Source of the DNA: Staphylococcus sp. MI 10-1553
Lineage (GTDB): Bacteria; Bacillota; Bacilli; Staphylococcales; Staphylococcaceae
Assembly: GCF_010365305.1 (NCBI RefSeq)
Contig: NZ_CP048279.1
Span: 682,001-746,000 of the forward strand
Reading direction: 5' to 3'
DNA length: 64,000 nucleotides
The position numbers and the translations under genes were made by a program. The number at the start of each line of letters is the position of its first letter. Position 1 is the first letter of the stretch. The notes beneath the pieces are model-generated. The model ran no database searches. It was not told where the DNA came from and saw only the letters and a list, made by a program, of their open reading frames with translations. Below are positions 28,218-37,674 of the stretch, piece after piece.

Positions 28218-29213
28218 TTAAGCTTCAGGTCGTAAATCAACGACAATACGGCCTAAAAAGTCATGTTTTTCTGCTTTTGCTAAATATGTTTTTAATTCGC
28301 TAAATGGGATAACGGTTTTAATGTCATGCAACTTTTCAGGTTTTAAATCTTTAGAAAGACGTCGCCATAAATGCTGTCTACGTTGCATTGGAAAAGCAAC
28401 TGAATCAGCACCTAAAAGTCGGATGCCACGTAAAATAAATGGGTAAACTGTACTTGTGAATTCAGCACCACTTAAATGACCACTGACGGCAACTGCACCG
28501 TGACGTTGAATACGTTTTAACACTTCAGTTAAAGTTTCACCACCGACAGGATCGATAGCCGCCTGCCATTCCGTTGAAGCGAGTGCTTTGTCAGTCACTT
28601 CATCAATTCTAGGGATAACCGTACGTGCACCTAACGCTTTTAATTGCTCGTGATGTTCGGTCTGACCAGAACTTGCAATGACTTTATAGCCAATTGCGTT
28701 TAACATCATGACCGACATCACACCGACACCACCTGTAGCGCCACGTACGAGTACAGGACCATTTGTACTTGTCATTTTATTGTCTTCTAATAATTGAATA
28801 GAAATCGCTGCTGTAAAACCTGCAGTACCAATAATCATCGCTTCTTCTAAAGTTAAGTCTTCAGGCAGATGAACCAACCAATCACCTTTCACACGTGCGA
28901 CTTCACTAAAACCGCCGTCATGATTCACACCGAGGTCATAACCCGTTGCAATGACTTTGTCGCCTTCTTTAAACGACGGATGGTCTGAAGCCATTACGAC
29001 ACCAGCTAAATCAATGCCTGGTACAATCGGATAATTACGAATGATTTTATTGTTCGATTTTGTCGCTAAAACATCTTTATAGTTAATACTTGAATAATGT
29101 ACACGAATTGTGACATCGCCTTCAGACAAATCATCTAACGTAAGCTCTGTGAAATCTGCAGAGAATGCGTCTTCATCATGATTCACGCGAAAAGCTTTAA
29201 ATGTTTCTGTCAT
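28218..29213 (-). CDS. YhdH/AcuI-family acryloyl-CoA/quinone oxidoreductase
   Basis: 331-residue zinc-free medium-chain dehydrogenase. N-terminal catalytic fold with INYKDVLA and PGIDLAGVV. NADPH-binding loop in VRGATGGVGVMSVMMLNAIG, the GATGGVG form of the GxGxxG motif, and VSSGQTEHH-like ribose-phosphate region (IASSGQTEH). The end LGRIVVDL is typical for the YhdH/YhfP group, which reduces acrylyl-CoA or quinones. Two starts compete; ATG 29213 is chosen since GAGGAGG is 9 bases before it, while ATG 29219 leaves only 3. Confidence 0.85.
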   Translation of the reverse strand: MTETFKAFRVNHDEDAFSADFTELTLDDLSEGDVTIRVHYSSINYKDVLATKSNNKIIRNYPIVPGIDLAGVVMASDHPSFKEGDKVIATGYDLGVNHDGGFSEVARVKGDWLVHLPEDLTLEEAMIIGTAGFTAAISIQLLEDNKMTSTNGPVLVRGATGGVGVMSVMMLNAIGYKVIASSGQTEHHEQLKALGARTVIPRIDEVTDKALASTEWQAAIDPVGGETLTEVLKRIQRHGAVAVSGHLSGAEFTSTVYPFILRGIRLLGADSVAFPMQRRQHLWRRLSKDLKPEKLHDIKTVIPFSELKTYLAKAEKHDFLGRIVVDLRPEA

Positions 29214-29344
29214 ATGCATGTGCCTCCTCAAATTTTTTCGTTCACACTTTACCAAAAACGCTCATGAAAGGCAATTAGATTGCTTTTGCTCGTTGAAGTG
29301 AAGTGTCTCGTGTACAATAAAAGAAAAAGTGGGGAGATGAGACG

Positions 29345-29863
29345 TTGGTATATGAATTGAGAAAAGTGACTGTCACAGAGGTAGCAACGTTACAAAAGAT
29401 AAGCAAAGATACATTTTATGCGGCGTATCGGCATGATTATGAACAAGCGTTATTTGACAGTTACTTTGCAGAAGAGATGTCTATAGAAAAGTTAACGGCT
29501 GAATTGGAAGATCTGTATATGTACTTTTTCTTTTTATATAAGGATGATGAAATAGTCGGTTACGTAAAAGTGAATGTTGAAGCGGCACAAACGGTAGCCA
29601 AAGGTATACAGTATGCTGAACTTCAACGGATTTATTTGTATCCTGACTATCAAGGGCAAGGGTTGGGACAATGGCTATTCGATTTTGTATGTGACTTCGT
29701 AAAAAATGAATTAGGGAAGCCTAAGTTATGGTTAGGTGTGTGGGAAAAGAATGCACCGGCACTCAACTTTTATTTGAAACAAGGACTTGTTAAAACAGGC
29801 GTACACCCATTTAAAATGGGAAAACATATCGACGAAGATTGGATTATGGAGAAAGATTTATAA
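29345..29863 (+). CDS. GNAT-family N-acetyltransferase
   Basis: 172 residues starting with TTG (MVYELRKVTVTEVATLQKIS), 8 bases after GGGGAG. The acetyl-CoA site is IYLYPDYQGQGLGQWLFDFV and the C-terminal part LGVWEKNAPALNFYLKQGLVK has the family's closing motif. It resembles spermidine/RimI-like acetyltransferases (PaiA type) but the substrate cannot be fixed. Confidence 0.85.
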   Translation: MVYELRKVTVTEVATLQKISKDTFYAAYRHDYEQALFDSYFAEEMSIEKLTAELEDLYMYFFFLYKDDEIVGYVKVNVEAAQTVAKGIQYAELQRIYLYPDYQGQGLGQWLFDFVCDFVKNELGKPKLWLGVWEKNAPALNFYLKQGLVKTGVHPFKMGKHIDEDWIMEKDL

Positions 29864-29967
29864 ATATTATTTGAAAATTTTGCCGGAAATGTTTAGTATT
29901 CAGTGTGAAGTGTATAAAAAAGTGATAGGGTTTTTCTATATCATATCCTGAATGAGGAGGAAGCATC

Positions 29968-30678
29968 ATGAAAAGATTATTGGCAAGCTTGATGATAGTA
30001 CCGTTATTACTCGTAGCATGTTCTGACGACGAAGGTAAGGACAAAGATCAGTCGTCGAACAAAGATCAAACAACACAAAAAGATAAGAAAGCAGATCAAG
30101 ATAAGCAAAAAGAAAAAGACAACAAAGCGAAAGATAGCAAAGAGAAGGACAACAAAGCGAAAGTAGAGCAATCTAACGACAACGGTGCGTCATCATCAGA
30201 CAACAACCAAGGTTCTAATGATGGACAAAGTACAAATAAGTCACAACAAAATCAAAATCAGGCGGACCAAGGACAATCATCAACACAAGGTCAGCAAAAT
30301 AATGCATCAAATGGTAACGGAAATGGACAAAAACAAACGTCTCAATCATCTTCACAATCACAACCGAAATATGTCGCACCATATCAAGGACAAAATGTTA
30401 CACCTGTTGCTCAAAATATCGTGCGTCAACAAGTTGATCGTCAACAAGCATTAAAACATCTTCCGAACTTCCAAACATCACTCGACAGTGCACAAGCAGA
30501 AGTGAACCGCTTAAATGGTCAAAACAATCCTTATAATGACTATGCATTGCAAGGTGATGGTAACCGTTACAGTTATATGTTTAGTTTTATCAACCAATCA
30601 CAGCCGGGCACATATACAATCGTTACAGTAGATGGTACTGGTCAAGCGAAAATTGTAGACCCAGCGTATCGTCAATAA
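29968..30678 (+). CDS. Lipoprotein with long low-complexity Lys/Gln/Asp/Ser region
   Basis: 236 residues. Type II signal peptide with lipobox LLVAC (Cys18). Residues ~20-130 are almost entirely K, D, Q, N, E, S and G, a flexible spacer. The C-terminal domain (about 135-236: YVAPYQGQNVTPVAQNIVRQ, then HLPNFQTSLDSAQAEVNRL) looks like the DUF4887-type domain of staphylococcal lipoproteins, function unknown. AGGAGGAAGC precedes ATG 29968 and a terminator follows. It is probably anchored at the outer membrane face, with the spacer reaching into the wall. Confidence 0.8.
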   Translation: MKRLLASLMIVPLLLVACSDDEGKDKDQSSNKDQTTQKDKKADQDKQKEKDNKAKDSKEKDNKAKVEQSNDNGASSSDNNQGSNDGQSTNKSQQNQNQADQGQSSTQGQQNNASNGNGNGQKQTSQSSSQSQPKYVAPYQGQNVTPVAQNIVRQQVDRQQALKHLPNFQTSLDSAQAEVNRLNGQNNPYNDYALQGDGNRYSYMFSFINQSQPGTYTIVTVDGTGQAKIVDPAYRQ

Positions 30679-30690
30679 TAGGTTTTGCAC

Positions 30691-30727
30691 AAAAAGGTTA
30701 GGCACATGGGGGCTTAACCTTTTTTGA
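30691..30727 (+). terminator. Terminator after lipoprotein gene
   Basis: AAAGGTTAGGC pairs with GGCTTAACCTTT (one mismatch), then a T6 run. Confidence 0.85.
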
Positions 30728-31107
30728 TTTTCCAACATAAAAGTGATGAGATATCGCGTTTGCTGATCTTTATTATCATCGCGATATGATAGTAAAAAAT
30801 GAAAAATAAACATATATTGTAAAATGAATAATTATTTTTTAACTTTGCATTTCTATCATATTGAAATCTATCATTGCAATTAGAAAAAACAACTTATATA
30901 ATCTAAAATAAACGTCATTGTATGGTAATAAATACACTTTTTAAATGTTGATGACACGAATAAATAGTATTCTACAAGTATTGAGAAAATATTCACAAGC
31001 ACTATTGAATTAATTGGTTTGGCGTGATATATTTTATGTGAAATCAATCACATGTCCCCTCATGGAGATTGAAGCAAAAAATAAATATTGAAGGTAGATG
31101 AAAAGAG
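30728..31107. other. Promoter region of lactate permease gene
   Basis: About 380 AT-rich bases without a gene. It contains a Rex-like box (30981-30998) and presumably the lctP promoter. Confidence 0.5.
30981..30998. promoter_or_regulatory. Rex-like operator upstream of lactate permease gene
   Basis: TTGAGAAAATATTCACAA matches the S. aureus Rex consensus TTGTGAAW4TTCACAA at all fixed positions but one. Rex is the NADH-sensing repressor of fermentation and anaerobic genes, and lctP is a natural target. Confidence 0.65.
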
Positions 31108-32712
31108 ATGCTAGTAGAGAATTTCGATCCATTTCACAATCTTGCAATTTCTGCATTGGTTGCAAGTATTCCAATCATTTTATTCTTGTTATGTTTAACA
31201 GTGTTTAAAATGAAAGGGATTTATGCAGCAATTACAACACTCGTCGTTACACTTGTGATTGCATTAGCTGTATTTAAATTACCAGTAGGCATTGCTTCTG
31301 GTGGTATTTTAGAAGGTTTCTATCAAGGTATTTTACCAATTGGCTTTATCGTTATGATGGCCGTATGGTTATACAAAGTAACAGTGGCTACTGGTCAGTT
31401 TGCCATTGTACAAGATAGTATCACAACAATTTCTGAAGACCAACGTATTCAATTGTTATTAATTGGTTTTGCGTTCAATGCATTTTTAGAAGGTGTAGCT
31501 GGATTCGGTGTACCGATCGCAATCTGTGCGGTATTACTGATTCAACTTGGATTTAAGCCATTACAAGCCGCAATGCTTTGTTTAGTAGGTAACGGTGCAG
31601 CAGGTGCATTCGGTGCCATTGGTTTACCAGTTTCTGTTATCGATACATTAGCATTAAAAGGTGACGTATCAGCATTAGATGTTGCTCAAGCGACAAACTT
31701 AAGTTTACCTATTTTAAGTGTCATTGTACCGTTCTTATTAGTCTTTATTATCGACGGATTTAAAGGGATTAAAGAAACATTACCGGCGATTATTGTAACA
31801 ATCGTGCCATTCGTAGTATTACAAGTATTCTTTAACCAATTTTTCGGTCCTGAATTAGTGGATATTCTTCCACCACTTGCTTCAATGGGTGCATTAGCAT
31901 TATTCTCTAAAAAATTCCAACCGAAAAATATTTTCCGTTTAAATGCTGGCGAAGAAAAGATGGAAGTCAAACATCATTCTTTCAAAGAAGTCGTATTTGC
32001 ATGGAGCCCATTCATTATTTTAACGATTCTTGTATTAATTTGGAGCTCAAAAGCATTTAAAGGCCTCTTTTTGGAAGATGGCGCATTGTCATTCATGAAT
32101 ATTAAATTTGGTATTCCAGGTACAATGAATGATGTTTCTGGTCAACCCATTATGTTAACATTTAATATTTTAAATCAAACAGGTACAGCATTATTGATTG
32201 CCGGTATTATTACGATTTTAATTTCTTCAAAAGTAAACTTCAAACGTGCCGGTGCATTGTTTACAGAAGCATTTAAAGAATTATGGTTACCGATCTTAAC
32301 GATTTGTTTCATCTTAGCCATTGCGAAAGTGACAACATATGGCGGTTTAACAAGCGCGATGGGTGAAGGTATTTCAAAAACTGGAGCAGTCTTCCCATTC
32401 TTATCACCAATTCTCGGCTGGATCGGCGTGTTTATGACAGGTTCAGTAACGAACAACAACGCATTATTCGCACCAATTCAAGCGTCAGTAGCACCTCAAG
32501 TAGGTACGAGTGGTGCATTACTTGTTGGCGCTAACACTGCAGGGGGTGCGATTGCGAAATTGATTTCTCCACAATCTATTGCGATTGCGACTGCGGCCGT
32601 AAAACAAGTAGGTAGAGAGTCAGAGTTGTTGAAGATGACTTTAAAATATAGTGTTGGTTTATTGATTTTCTGGTGTATTTGGACGTTTATTTTATCGTTA
32701 ATTTTAAGTTAA
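31108..32712 (+). CDS. lctP: L-lactate permease
   Basis: 534-residue lactate:H+ symporter of the LctP family with about 13 predicted helices. Conserved stretches include FAFNAFLEGVAGFGVPIAIC, GNGAAGAFGAIGLPVSVID and VTNNNALFAPIQASVAPQV, GANTAGGAIAKLISPQSI near the C-terminus. It moves lactate across the membrane. Staphylococci usually carry two copies; which one this is cannot be said from the window. The Rex-like box upstream suggests induction when NADH is high. Terminator directly after. Confidence 0.93.
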   Translation: MLVENFDPFHNLAISALVASIPIILFLLCLTVFKMKGIYAAITTLVVTLVIALAVFKLPVGIASGGILEGFYQGILPIGFIVMMAVWLYKVTVATGQFAIVQDSITTISEDQRIQLLLIGFAFNAFLEGVAGFGVPIAICAVLLIQLGFKPLQAAMLCLVGNGAAGAFGAIGLPVSVIDTLALKGDVSALDVAQATNLSLPILSVIVPFLLVFIIDGFKGIKETLPAIIVTIVPFVVLQVFFNQFFGPELVDILPPLASMGALALFSKKFQPKNIFRLNAGEEKMEVKHHSFKEVVFAWSPFIILTILVLIWSSKAFKGLFLEDGALSFMNIKFGIPGTMNDVSGQPIMLTFNILNQTGTALLIAGIITILISSKVNFKRAGALFTEAFKELWLPILTICFILAIAKVTTYGGLTSAMGEGISKTGAVFPFLSPILGWIGVFMTGSVTNNNALFAPIQASVAPQVGTSGALLVGANTAGGAIAKLISPQSIAIATAAVKQVGRESELLKMTLKYSVGLLIFWCIWTFILSLILS

Positions 32713-32720
32713 TGGGTTTG

Positions 32721-32762
32721 AGGGCTGATGTGGCTGATTTTGGCTATGTCAGTCCTTTTTTG
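32721..32762 (+). terminator. Terminator after lctP
   Basis: AGGGCTGA pairs with TCAGTCCT (one mismatch), followed by T6. Confidence 0.75.
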
Positions 32763-32775
32763 GTTTGTTTCTTTT

Positions 32776-32914
32776 AGATTGCTGGAACCGTGCTACGCTT
32801 TCCGAGGCGCGGAAACATCAACTCAATTCGGTTTGATTCGATTGTACACGTGGTGGAAGCCGAATTGGATTTTCCGGCCCAGCCCATAGGAAACGCGAAG
32901 CCATGAAGGCAATC
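32776..32914. repeat. Dispersed structured element, short palindromic derivative E (139 bp)
   Basis: Starts AGATTGC (32776-32782) like copy G and ends GCAATCA. It contains the first hairpin (CAATTCGGTTT / AAGCCGAATTG) but skips the middle hairpins. Its right end, CCATAGGAAACGCGAAG, is an inverted copy of the element's left end, so the whole unit can fold on itself. Confidence 0.75.
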
Positions 32915-33012
32915 AAAACAACAAACTGTAGGAAGAGGGTGGGTTAATTCAAATACTGCATCAATAGCATCAAAAATCTTTATGTCTCCCTCCCTCGCTT
33001 TATATCGATAAG
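32915..33012. other. Intergenic between repeat E and glycosyltransferase gene
   Basis: No gene supported. A short minus-strand frame (32774-33016) runs through the repeat and is not considered real. Confidence 0.4.
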
Positions 33013-34188
33013 TCATGATGGATGTGTTCCAATCACATCATCCATTGCTTTTTTAAATTGATTATAAATGGATTCAGGATGATATTGTTCCACTGTTTGA
33101 TAGCCGCTTTGAATAATAGGGTTTAAATATTTTGAATGTCCATATTCCGCAATTTCTAAGAGCTGCATTGCGAGTGCTGACGTTTGAAGATGTGGCACTA
33201 AGAAACCGTTACGGCTATGCTGAATAAGTGATTTCGGACCGGTATTACCATCAAAACTCACGACGATACTGCCTTGGTTCATCGCTTCTAAAATCGTCAT
33301 GCCGAAACCTTCATTACGTGAGGGTATACATGTGATCTTACTTTCTGCAATATACGTGCTGAGATGTTGTGTCGTTGGTCGTAAAAAGACGAGATCCTGT
33401 AACCGTAAAAAGTTGATTTGTTGTTGTAATGCCTCTTTCTCACTACCATCTCCAAAAATCGATACAGTATATCCAAAGTCACGCAAATCTTCTTGTATTT
33501 CATAAACAGCTTGAATAAGGAGGTCAAATCCTTTTTCATATTCAAAGCGACCTGCTGCGATGATTTGGTTTTTCTTCATAATATGATGGCGCTTTTCATC
33601 AATCATATTTGGAACAACAAAAATAGGTGCATCTAAATATTGTGTATAGCACTGTTTATCGGCTTCAGTTAAAGTCGTTATCGCATTGAGATGTGGATAA
33701 TAAGTCAATATCTCTTCTTTCAACTCTTGGCAATGTGCATCCAAGTTCATATGCTCCATCCCGATAGTTAATTGATGACTTTTCGCAAATCGTGCAATGA
33801 GAAGATTGTGACTGGCACGCGTACCTACAAAAATATCTGACGTGTCATTTTGTATGGCACGAATCATCTTTTTTTCAATATAACTTGAATATTGACGAAA
33901 ACCGGGTTCGTAAGCTGTTAAATATTTTGGTTTTAACAGTGGTGTAAATTTACGAATGCGGTTTGTTGCGAGTGGGATGAGATTTCGTAAGCCAAGTTGA
34001 TAATGAACTAATGACTTAACTGTGACGCGTGAATCAAGTTCGAAATACGGTTGTTGTTTCGATTTGAAAATTGAAATAATCGTGACTTGATGTCCTTGGT
34101 GAACTAATTGATTGGCAAGGTTTGTAATCGTCTTAACTGTACCGCCAACAGCAAAAATATTGTGCATTAAAAACGTGATAGACTTCAT
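33013..34188 (-). CDS. Glycosyltransferase family 4 protein
   Basis: 391-residue GT-B glycosyltransferase. N-terminal acceptor domain opens FLMHNIFAVGGTVKTITNLANQL. The C-terminal donor domain has IAAGRFEYEKGFDLLIQAV and the EX7E region IPSRNEGFGMTILEAMNQGSIVVSFD. Enzymes with the GG-x-ET-like N-terminus include poly(glycerol/ribitol) wall-polymer and serine-repeat glycosyltransferases such as TarM-like and YpjH-like proteins; the acceptor cannot be identified here. No membrane segments. Confidence 0.85.
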   Translation of the reverse strand: MKSITFLMHNIFAVGGTVKTITNLANQLVHQGHQVTIISIFKSKQQPYFELDSRVTVKSLVHYQLGLRNLIPLATNRIRKFTPLLKPKYLTAYEPGFRQYSSYIEKKMIRAIQNDTSDIFVGTRASHNLLIARFAKSHQLTIGMEHMNLDAHCQELKEEILTYYPHLNAITTLTEADKQCYTQYLDAPIFVVPNMIDEKRHHIMKKNQIIAAGRFEYEKGFDLLIQAVYEIQEDLRDFGYTVSIFGDGSEKEALQQQINFLRLQDLVFLRPTTQHLSTYIAESKITCIPSRNEGFGMTILEAMNQGSIVVSFDGNTGPKSLIQHSRNGFLVPHLQTSALAMQLLEIAEYGHSKYLNPIIQSGYQTVEQYHPESIYNQFKKAMDDVIGTHPS

Positions 34189-34615
34189 GACGCATCCCTC
34201 GATTAGTTACTTTTTCTTCATTATAGCACTGCTGAAATGTGGAGTGTTAATGAATTGTGAACGTAAAATGTAATTATTTCATGAAGATGTTAGAAATGAA
34301 AATATGCACAAAAATTTCTTCAAATGCATTTAATGAAAATTTCACAAATTAGACGGAATCGCTTTTTTCTTACATGATTAAGGTATATAATTAAATTATT
34401 GGCCTATTGTGTTATCGGATAGCATTTTCATGACATACGAATGATGATTTTGTATCGCTACGAAATGTAAGGATAAGGCAAAGGATAACAGTTCATATGA
34501 GGTATGATTAGCTGAAATAGTCGAAATATTTTTATACTTCATGAATGTAACAGATGGATTTGACAACATAGGATGCTGTGAATGATTTAAAACGAAAAAG
34601 GGGGTCTGTATTGTT
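34189..34615. other. Upstream region of mqo
   Basis: About 430 bases between divergent genes with no gene or clear regulatory motif. TATAAT-like sequence near 34385 could be a -10. Confidence 0.4.
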
Positions 34616-36121
34616 ATGAAAAACTTACATAACAAGACAGATGTTGTACTTATTGGTGGCGGAATCATGAGTGCGACATTAGGAACATTATTAAAAGAAT
34701 TAGAACCTGAATGGGATATTAATGTTTTCGAACGTTTAGATAAATGTGCACAAGAAAGTTCTAACGTGTGGAATAATGCGGGCACAGGACATTCTGCACT
34801 ATGTGAGTTGAACTATACAAGTGAACAAGAAGATGGTTCAGTCGACATTACAAAAGCAATTAAAATTAATGAACAGTTTCAAATTTCGAAACAATTTTGG
34901 TCATACCTCGTGAAAAATGGTCAGCTTAACCAACCTGCGGGCTTCATTCGCACGGTACCACATATGAGTTTTGTTACAGGGGAGAAAAACGTGAACTTCT
35001 TAAAAGCGCGTGTGAAAGCATTGCGTGAAAACGTATTATTCCAAGGTATGGATATTACAGATAATGAAGAAACGTTGAAAAAATGGGTGCCTTTAATGAT
35101 GGAAGGTCGACAACAAGACGATGAACCGATTGCTGCGACACGTGATGAGTCAGGAACAGATGTGAACTTTGGGGCATTGACACACAAATTGTTGAGCAAT
35201 CTAGAAGCTAAGGGTGGTTCATTATATTACGAACATGAAGTACTCGACTTAAAACAACATCGTGATGGTACGTGGACAGTTAAAATTAAAGACTTAAAAG
35301 AGAATCGTGTTTTTACAGTCGTTTCTAAATTTGTGTTTATTGGTGCGGGCGGTGCAAGTTTATCGTTACTCCAAAAAACAGGGTTACCCGAGTCAAAACG
35401 TATCGGTGGTTTCCCAGTCAGTGGTATGTTTTTAGTATGTAAAAAACCAGAAATTACGCATCAACATCAGGCGAAAGTATATGGTAAAGCAGAAGTGGGT
35501 GCGCCACCGATGTCTGTACCACACCTAGATACACGTTATATTGACGGAGAACGTGCCTTGTTATTTGGACCGTTTGCAGGTTTCTCTCCAAAGTTTTTAA
35601 AAAGAGGATCATATTTTGATTTAATTAAGTCTGTGAAACCAAATAACGTTACAACAATGTTAGCAGCGGGTGCTAAAGAAATGGGTCTTACTAAATATTT
35701 AATTCAACAAGTCCTGTTATCTAATGAAGAAAGAATGAATGATTTAAGAAAATTTGTGCCAACAGCGAAAGACGAGGATTGGCAAGTGGTTGTAGCAGGC
35801 CAACGTGTTCAAGTGATTAAAGACACAGAAGATAAAGGAAAAGGAACATTACAATTTGGGACTGAAGTCATTACGTCTCAAGATGGTACGTTAGCGGCAT
35901 TGTTAGGTGCTTCACCAGGGGCATCTACAGCAGTTGCAGTGATGTTGGATATTTTACAACGTGCGTTCAAAGATAAATTTGAGAAATGGGAGCCGCAAGT
36001 GAAAGAGATGGTACCGTCGTTTGGTGTACATTTGACGGATGATATTGAGTTATTTAAGAAGTTGAATCATGAGATTTCGGAAAACTTGAAGTTGGATGAA
36101 TCGGGTGCGTTATTGAGTTGA
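34616..36121 (+). CDS. mqo: Malate:quinone oxidoreductase
   Basis: 501-residue FAD-dependent peripheral membrane enzyme that oxidises malate to oxaloacetate and reduces menaquinone. N-terminal FAD motif [20 protein letters not shown], then [33 protein letters not shown] and C-terminal [15 protein letters not shown], all standard Mqo blocks. GGGGGTC precedes the ATG. Full length. S. aureus has two mqo genes, and the neighbourhood (lctP upstream, hss/hrt downstream) corresponds to mqo2. Confidence 0.94.
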   Translation: MKNLHNKTDVVLIGGGIMSATLGTLLKELEPEWDINVFERLDKCAQESSNVWNNAGTGHSALCELNYTSEQEDGSVDITKAIKINEQFQISKQFWSYLVKNGQLNQPAGFIRTVPHMSFVTGEKNVNFLKARVKALRENVLFQGMDITDNEETLKKWVPLMMEGRQQDDEPIAATRDESGTDVNFGALTHKLLSNLEAKGGSLYYEHEVLDLKQHRDGTWTVKIKDLKENRVFTVVSKFVFIGAGGASLSLLQKTGLPESKRIGGFPVSGMFLVCKKPEITHQHQAKVYGKAEVGAPPMSVPHLDTRYIDGERALLFGPFAGFSPKFLKRGSYFDLIKSVKPNNVTTMLAAGAKEMGLTKYLIQQVLLSNEERMNDLRKFVPTAKDEDWQVVVAGQRVQVIKDTEDKGKGTLQFGTEVITSQDGTLAALLGASPGASTAVAVMLDILQRAFKDKFEKWEPQVKEMVPSFGVHLTDDIELFKKLNHEISENLKLDESGALLS

Positions 36122-36131
36122 TTTATAGATG

Positions 36132-36169
36132 AAAAAGCAGTGAGGTGATGTGGCTTCACTGCTTTTTTG
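36132..36169 (+). terminator. Terminator after mqo
   Basis: AAAAAGCAGTGA pairs with TTCACTGCTTTTT; strong stem with T6. Confidence 0.85.
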
Positions 36170-36215
36170 CTTGTTAATGAAACAAAGTAATACACTTAAA
36201 TGGGTTTCTAGTCTT

Positions 36216-36262
36216 AGATTGCTGAACCATTCTGCGCCTTCCTAAATGCTATGTTCTCGCCT
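36216..36262 (+). repeat. Dispersed element, left-end fragment H
   Basis: AGATTGCTGAACCATTCTGCGC resembles the left ends of copies E and G (AGATTGC, GAACCGTGCT, GCGC). Only this end is present. Confidence 0.45.
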
Positions 36263-36282
36263 TTTGTCTCACCAACTATGAT

Positions 36283-37674
36283 TTATGAATTGTCAGATTG
36301 AGATGCTTCGATGCGTGGGAGGGTAATTGTAAACGTCGTCCCATGATTGATTTCGCTTTCTACGTCGATGTGGCCACCATGACGTTCAATAATGGATTTG
36401 GAAATCGCGAGTCCGAGACCATTGCTGTCTGCATGGCTGGAAGATTTATAAAAGCGTTCAAAAATCCGTTGTTTCACTGCATCACTCATGCCAGTTCCGT
36501 CATCTTGTACTTTTAAAATCATTTGATCGCCTTCAGCAGTGAGGTCGATTTCAATGGTACCGAACGCCTCTGTATACTTAATAGCATTTCGAATAATATT
36601 TTCAAAGGCTTGTGTTAACAAACGTGCATTCCCTCGAATCGTCATCTCTTCTAAATCATAGAGTAGCACTTGATTTTTCTGATCAATCGCATAATTTTCA
36701 TGTTTTAAAATGTCTAAAATACAATCGTTAGCTAAAAATGTATCATCAAATTGTAAATGCGTATCATTGTCTAATTCTGATAATAACAACAGTTGACGTA
36801 CGAGTTGACTCAGGCGATGGGTTTCATCATAAATGCGCTCAATATAACGTGATTGTTGTGCTGTCGTATGTTCTTGTTGAAGTTGCGTCAGTACATGATG
36901 AATATGTGTTAAAGGTGTTTTTATTTCGTGTGAGACGTTTTGAACAAAGTGCTGCCTCATATCATCGACTTGTTTTAATTCGAGTCGCATCGTGTCGAAA
37001 TGTTGCTGGAGGACGCCGAGTTCATCGCGACGTGTGACGGCAATAGGTGTCGCAAAGTCACCCGCCATTAAACGTTCAGTTGCTTGTTTTAACTGTTTAA
37101 CAGGTTTAACTAATGCGTAAGTTGACCAAGTCACAAGTGCGATAGAAATGATGACAAGTAAGACGAGCAGCACGAGTAAAAAGATACGAAATTCGCTAAA
37201 AGTATGTCCGATGTCAGGTCTCATAAATACTGCGACGTTACCATTTGAAGTTGTGAAATGTGTACCAACTGTGTTACGGGTTTCGTTATCAAAAAAGCCA
37301 GTAATGACGGGGTTAAAGGGTCTGTCACCAATCCCGTGATAATCTTGTCCTGACTGTACACGTCGAATATCAGCAGTCGTTAAATTTTGTTTTCTAAATG
37401 GCTCACCATAGTATGTCGCATGGCCCGCTTCATCATAAGCAACAACTTGATAATTTAAATCACCTAATAACGCTAAATAACGGTCTAAGTCTTCACTGTT
37501 TTGGGCATCTTTATACGCTTGTGCACGTTTAAGTGTGCCCATAATTTGCGCGTCATTTTTATCTTTTAATTGAAAATGATAGTAAATATTAGCAATCTCA
37601 AAACTGAGTAGCGAACTAATTAACATGACAGTAAAAGTATAAAGTGCAAAACGTGAGTACAATGATTTAAGCAT
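36283..37674 (-). CDS. hssS: Heme sensor histidine kinase HssS
   Basis: 463-residue membrane sensor kinase. Two membrane helices (about 10-32 and 165-187) flank a ~130-residue extracellular sensor loop, then HAMP (KPVKQLKQATERLMAGDFATP), HisKA with FVQNVSHEIKTPLTHI and HATPase_c with NAIKYT, DDGTGMSD and GLGLAISKSI. With HssR it senses heme stress and turns on the HrtBA exporter. ATG overlaps the 3' end of hssR by 8 bases, as expected for the pair. Confidence 0.93.
   Translation of the reverse strand: MLKSLYSRFALYTFTVMLISSLLSFEIANIYYHFQLKDKNDAQIMGTLKRAQAYKDAQNSEDLDRYLALLGDLNYQVVAYDEAGHATYYGEPFRKQNLTTADIRRVQSGQDYHGIGDRPFNPVITGFFDNETRNTVGTHFTTSNGNVAVFMRPDIGHTFSEFRIFLLVLLVLLVIISIALVTWSTYALVKPVKQLKQATERLMAGDFATPIAVTRRDELGVLQQHFDTMRLELKQVDDMRQHFVQNVSHEIKTPLTHIHHVLTQLQQEHTTAQQSRYIERIYDETHRLSQLVRQLLLLSELDNDTHLQFDDTFLANDCILDILKHENYAIDQKNQVLLYDLEEMTIRGNARLLTQAFENIIRNAIKYTEAFGTIEIDLTAEGDQMILKVQDDGTGMSDAVKQRIFERFYKSSSHADSNGLGLAISKSIIERHGGHIDVESEINHGTTFTITLPRIEASQSDNS

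Noticed and set aside
32774..33016. 80-codon minus-strand frame abutting the glycosyltransferase stop
   Set aside because: Most of it is repeat derivative E; the 4-base overlap looks like chance.
34289..34350. Rex site upstream of mqo (TGAAAATTTCACAAA)
   Set aside because: Only one half-site fits the consensus; the other arm is poor.
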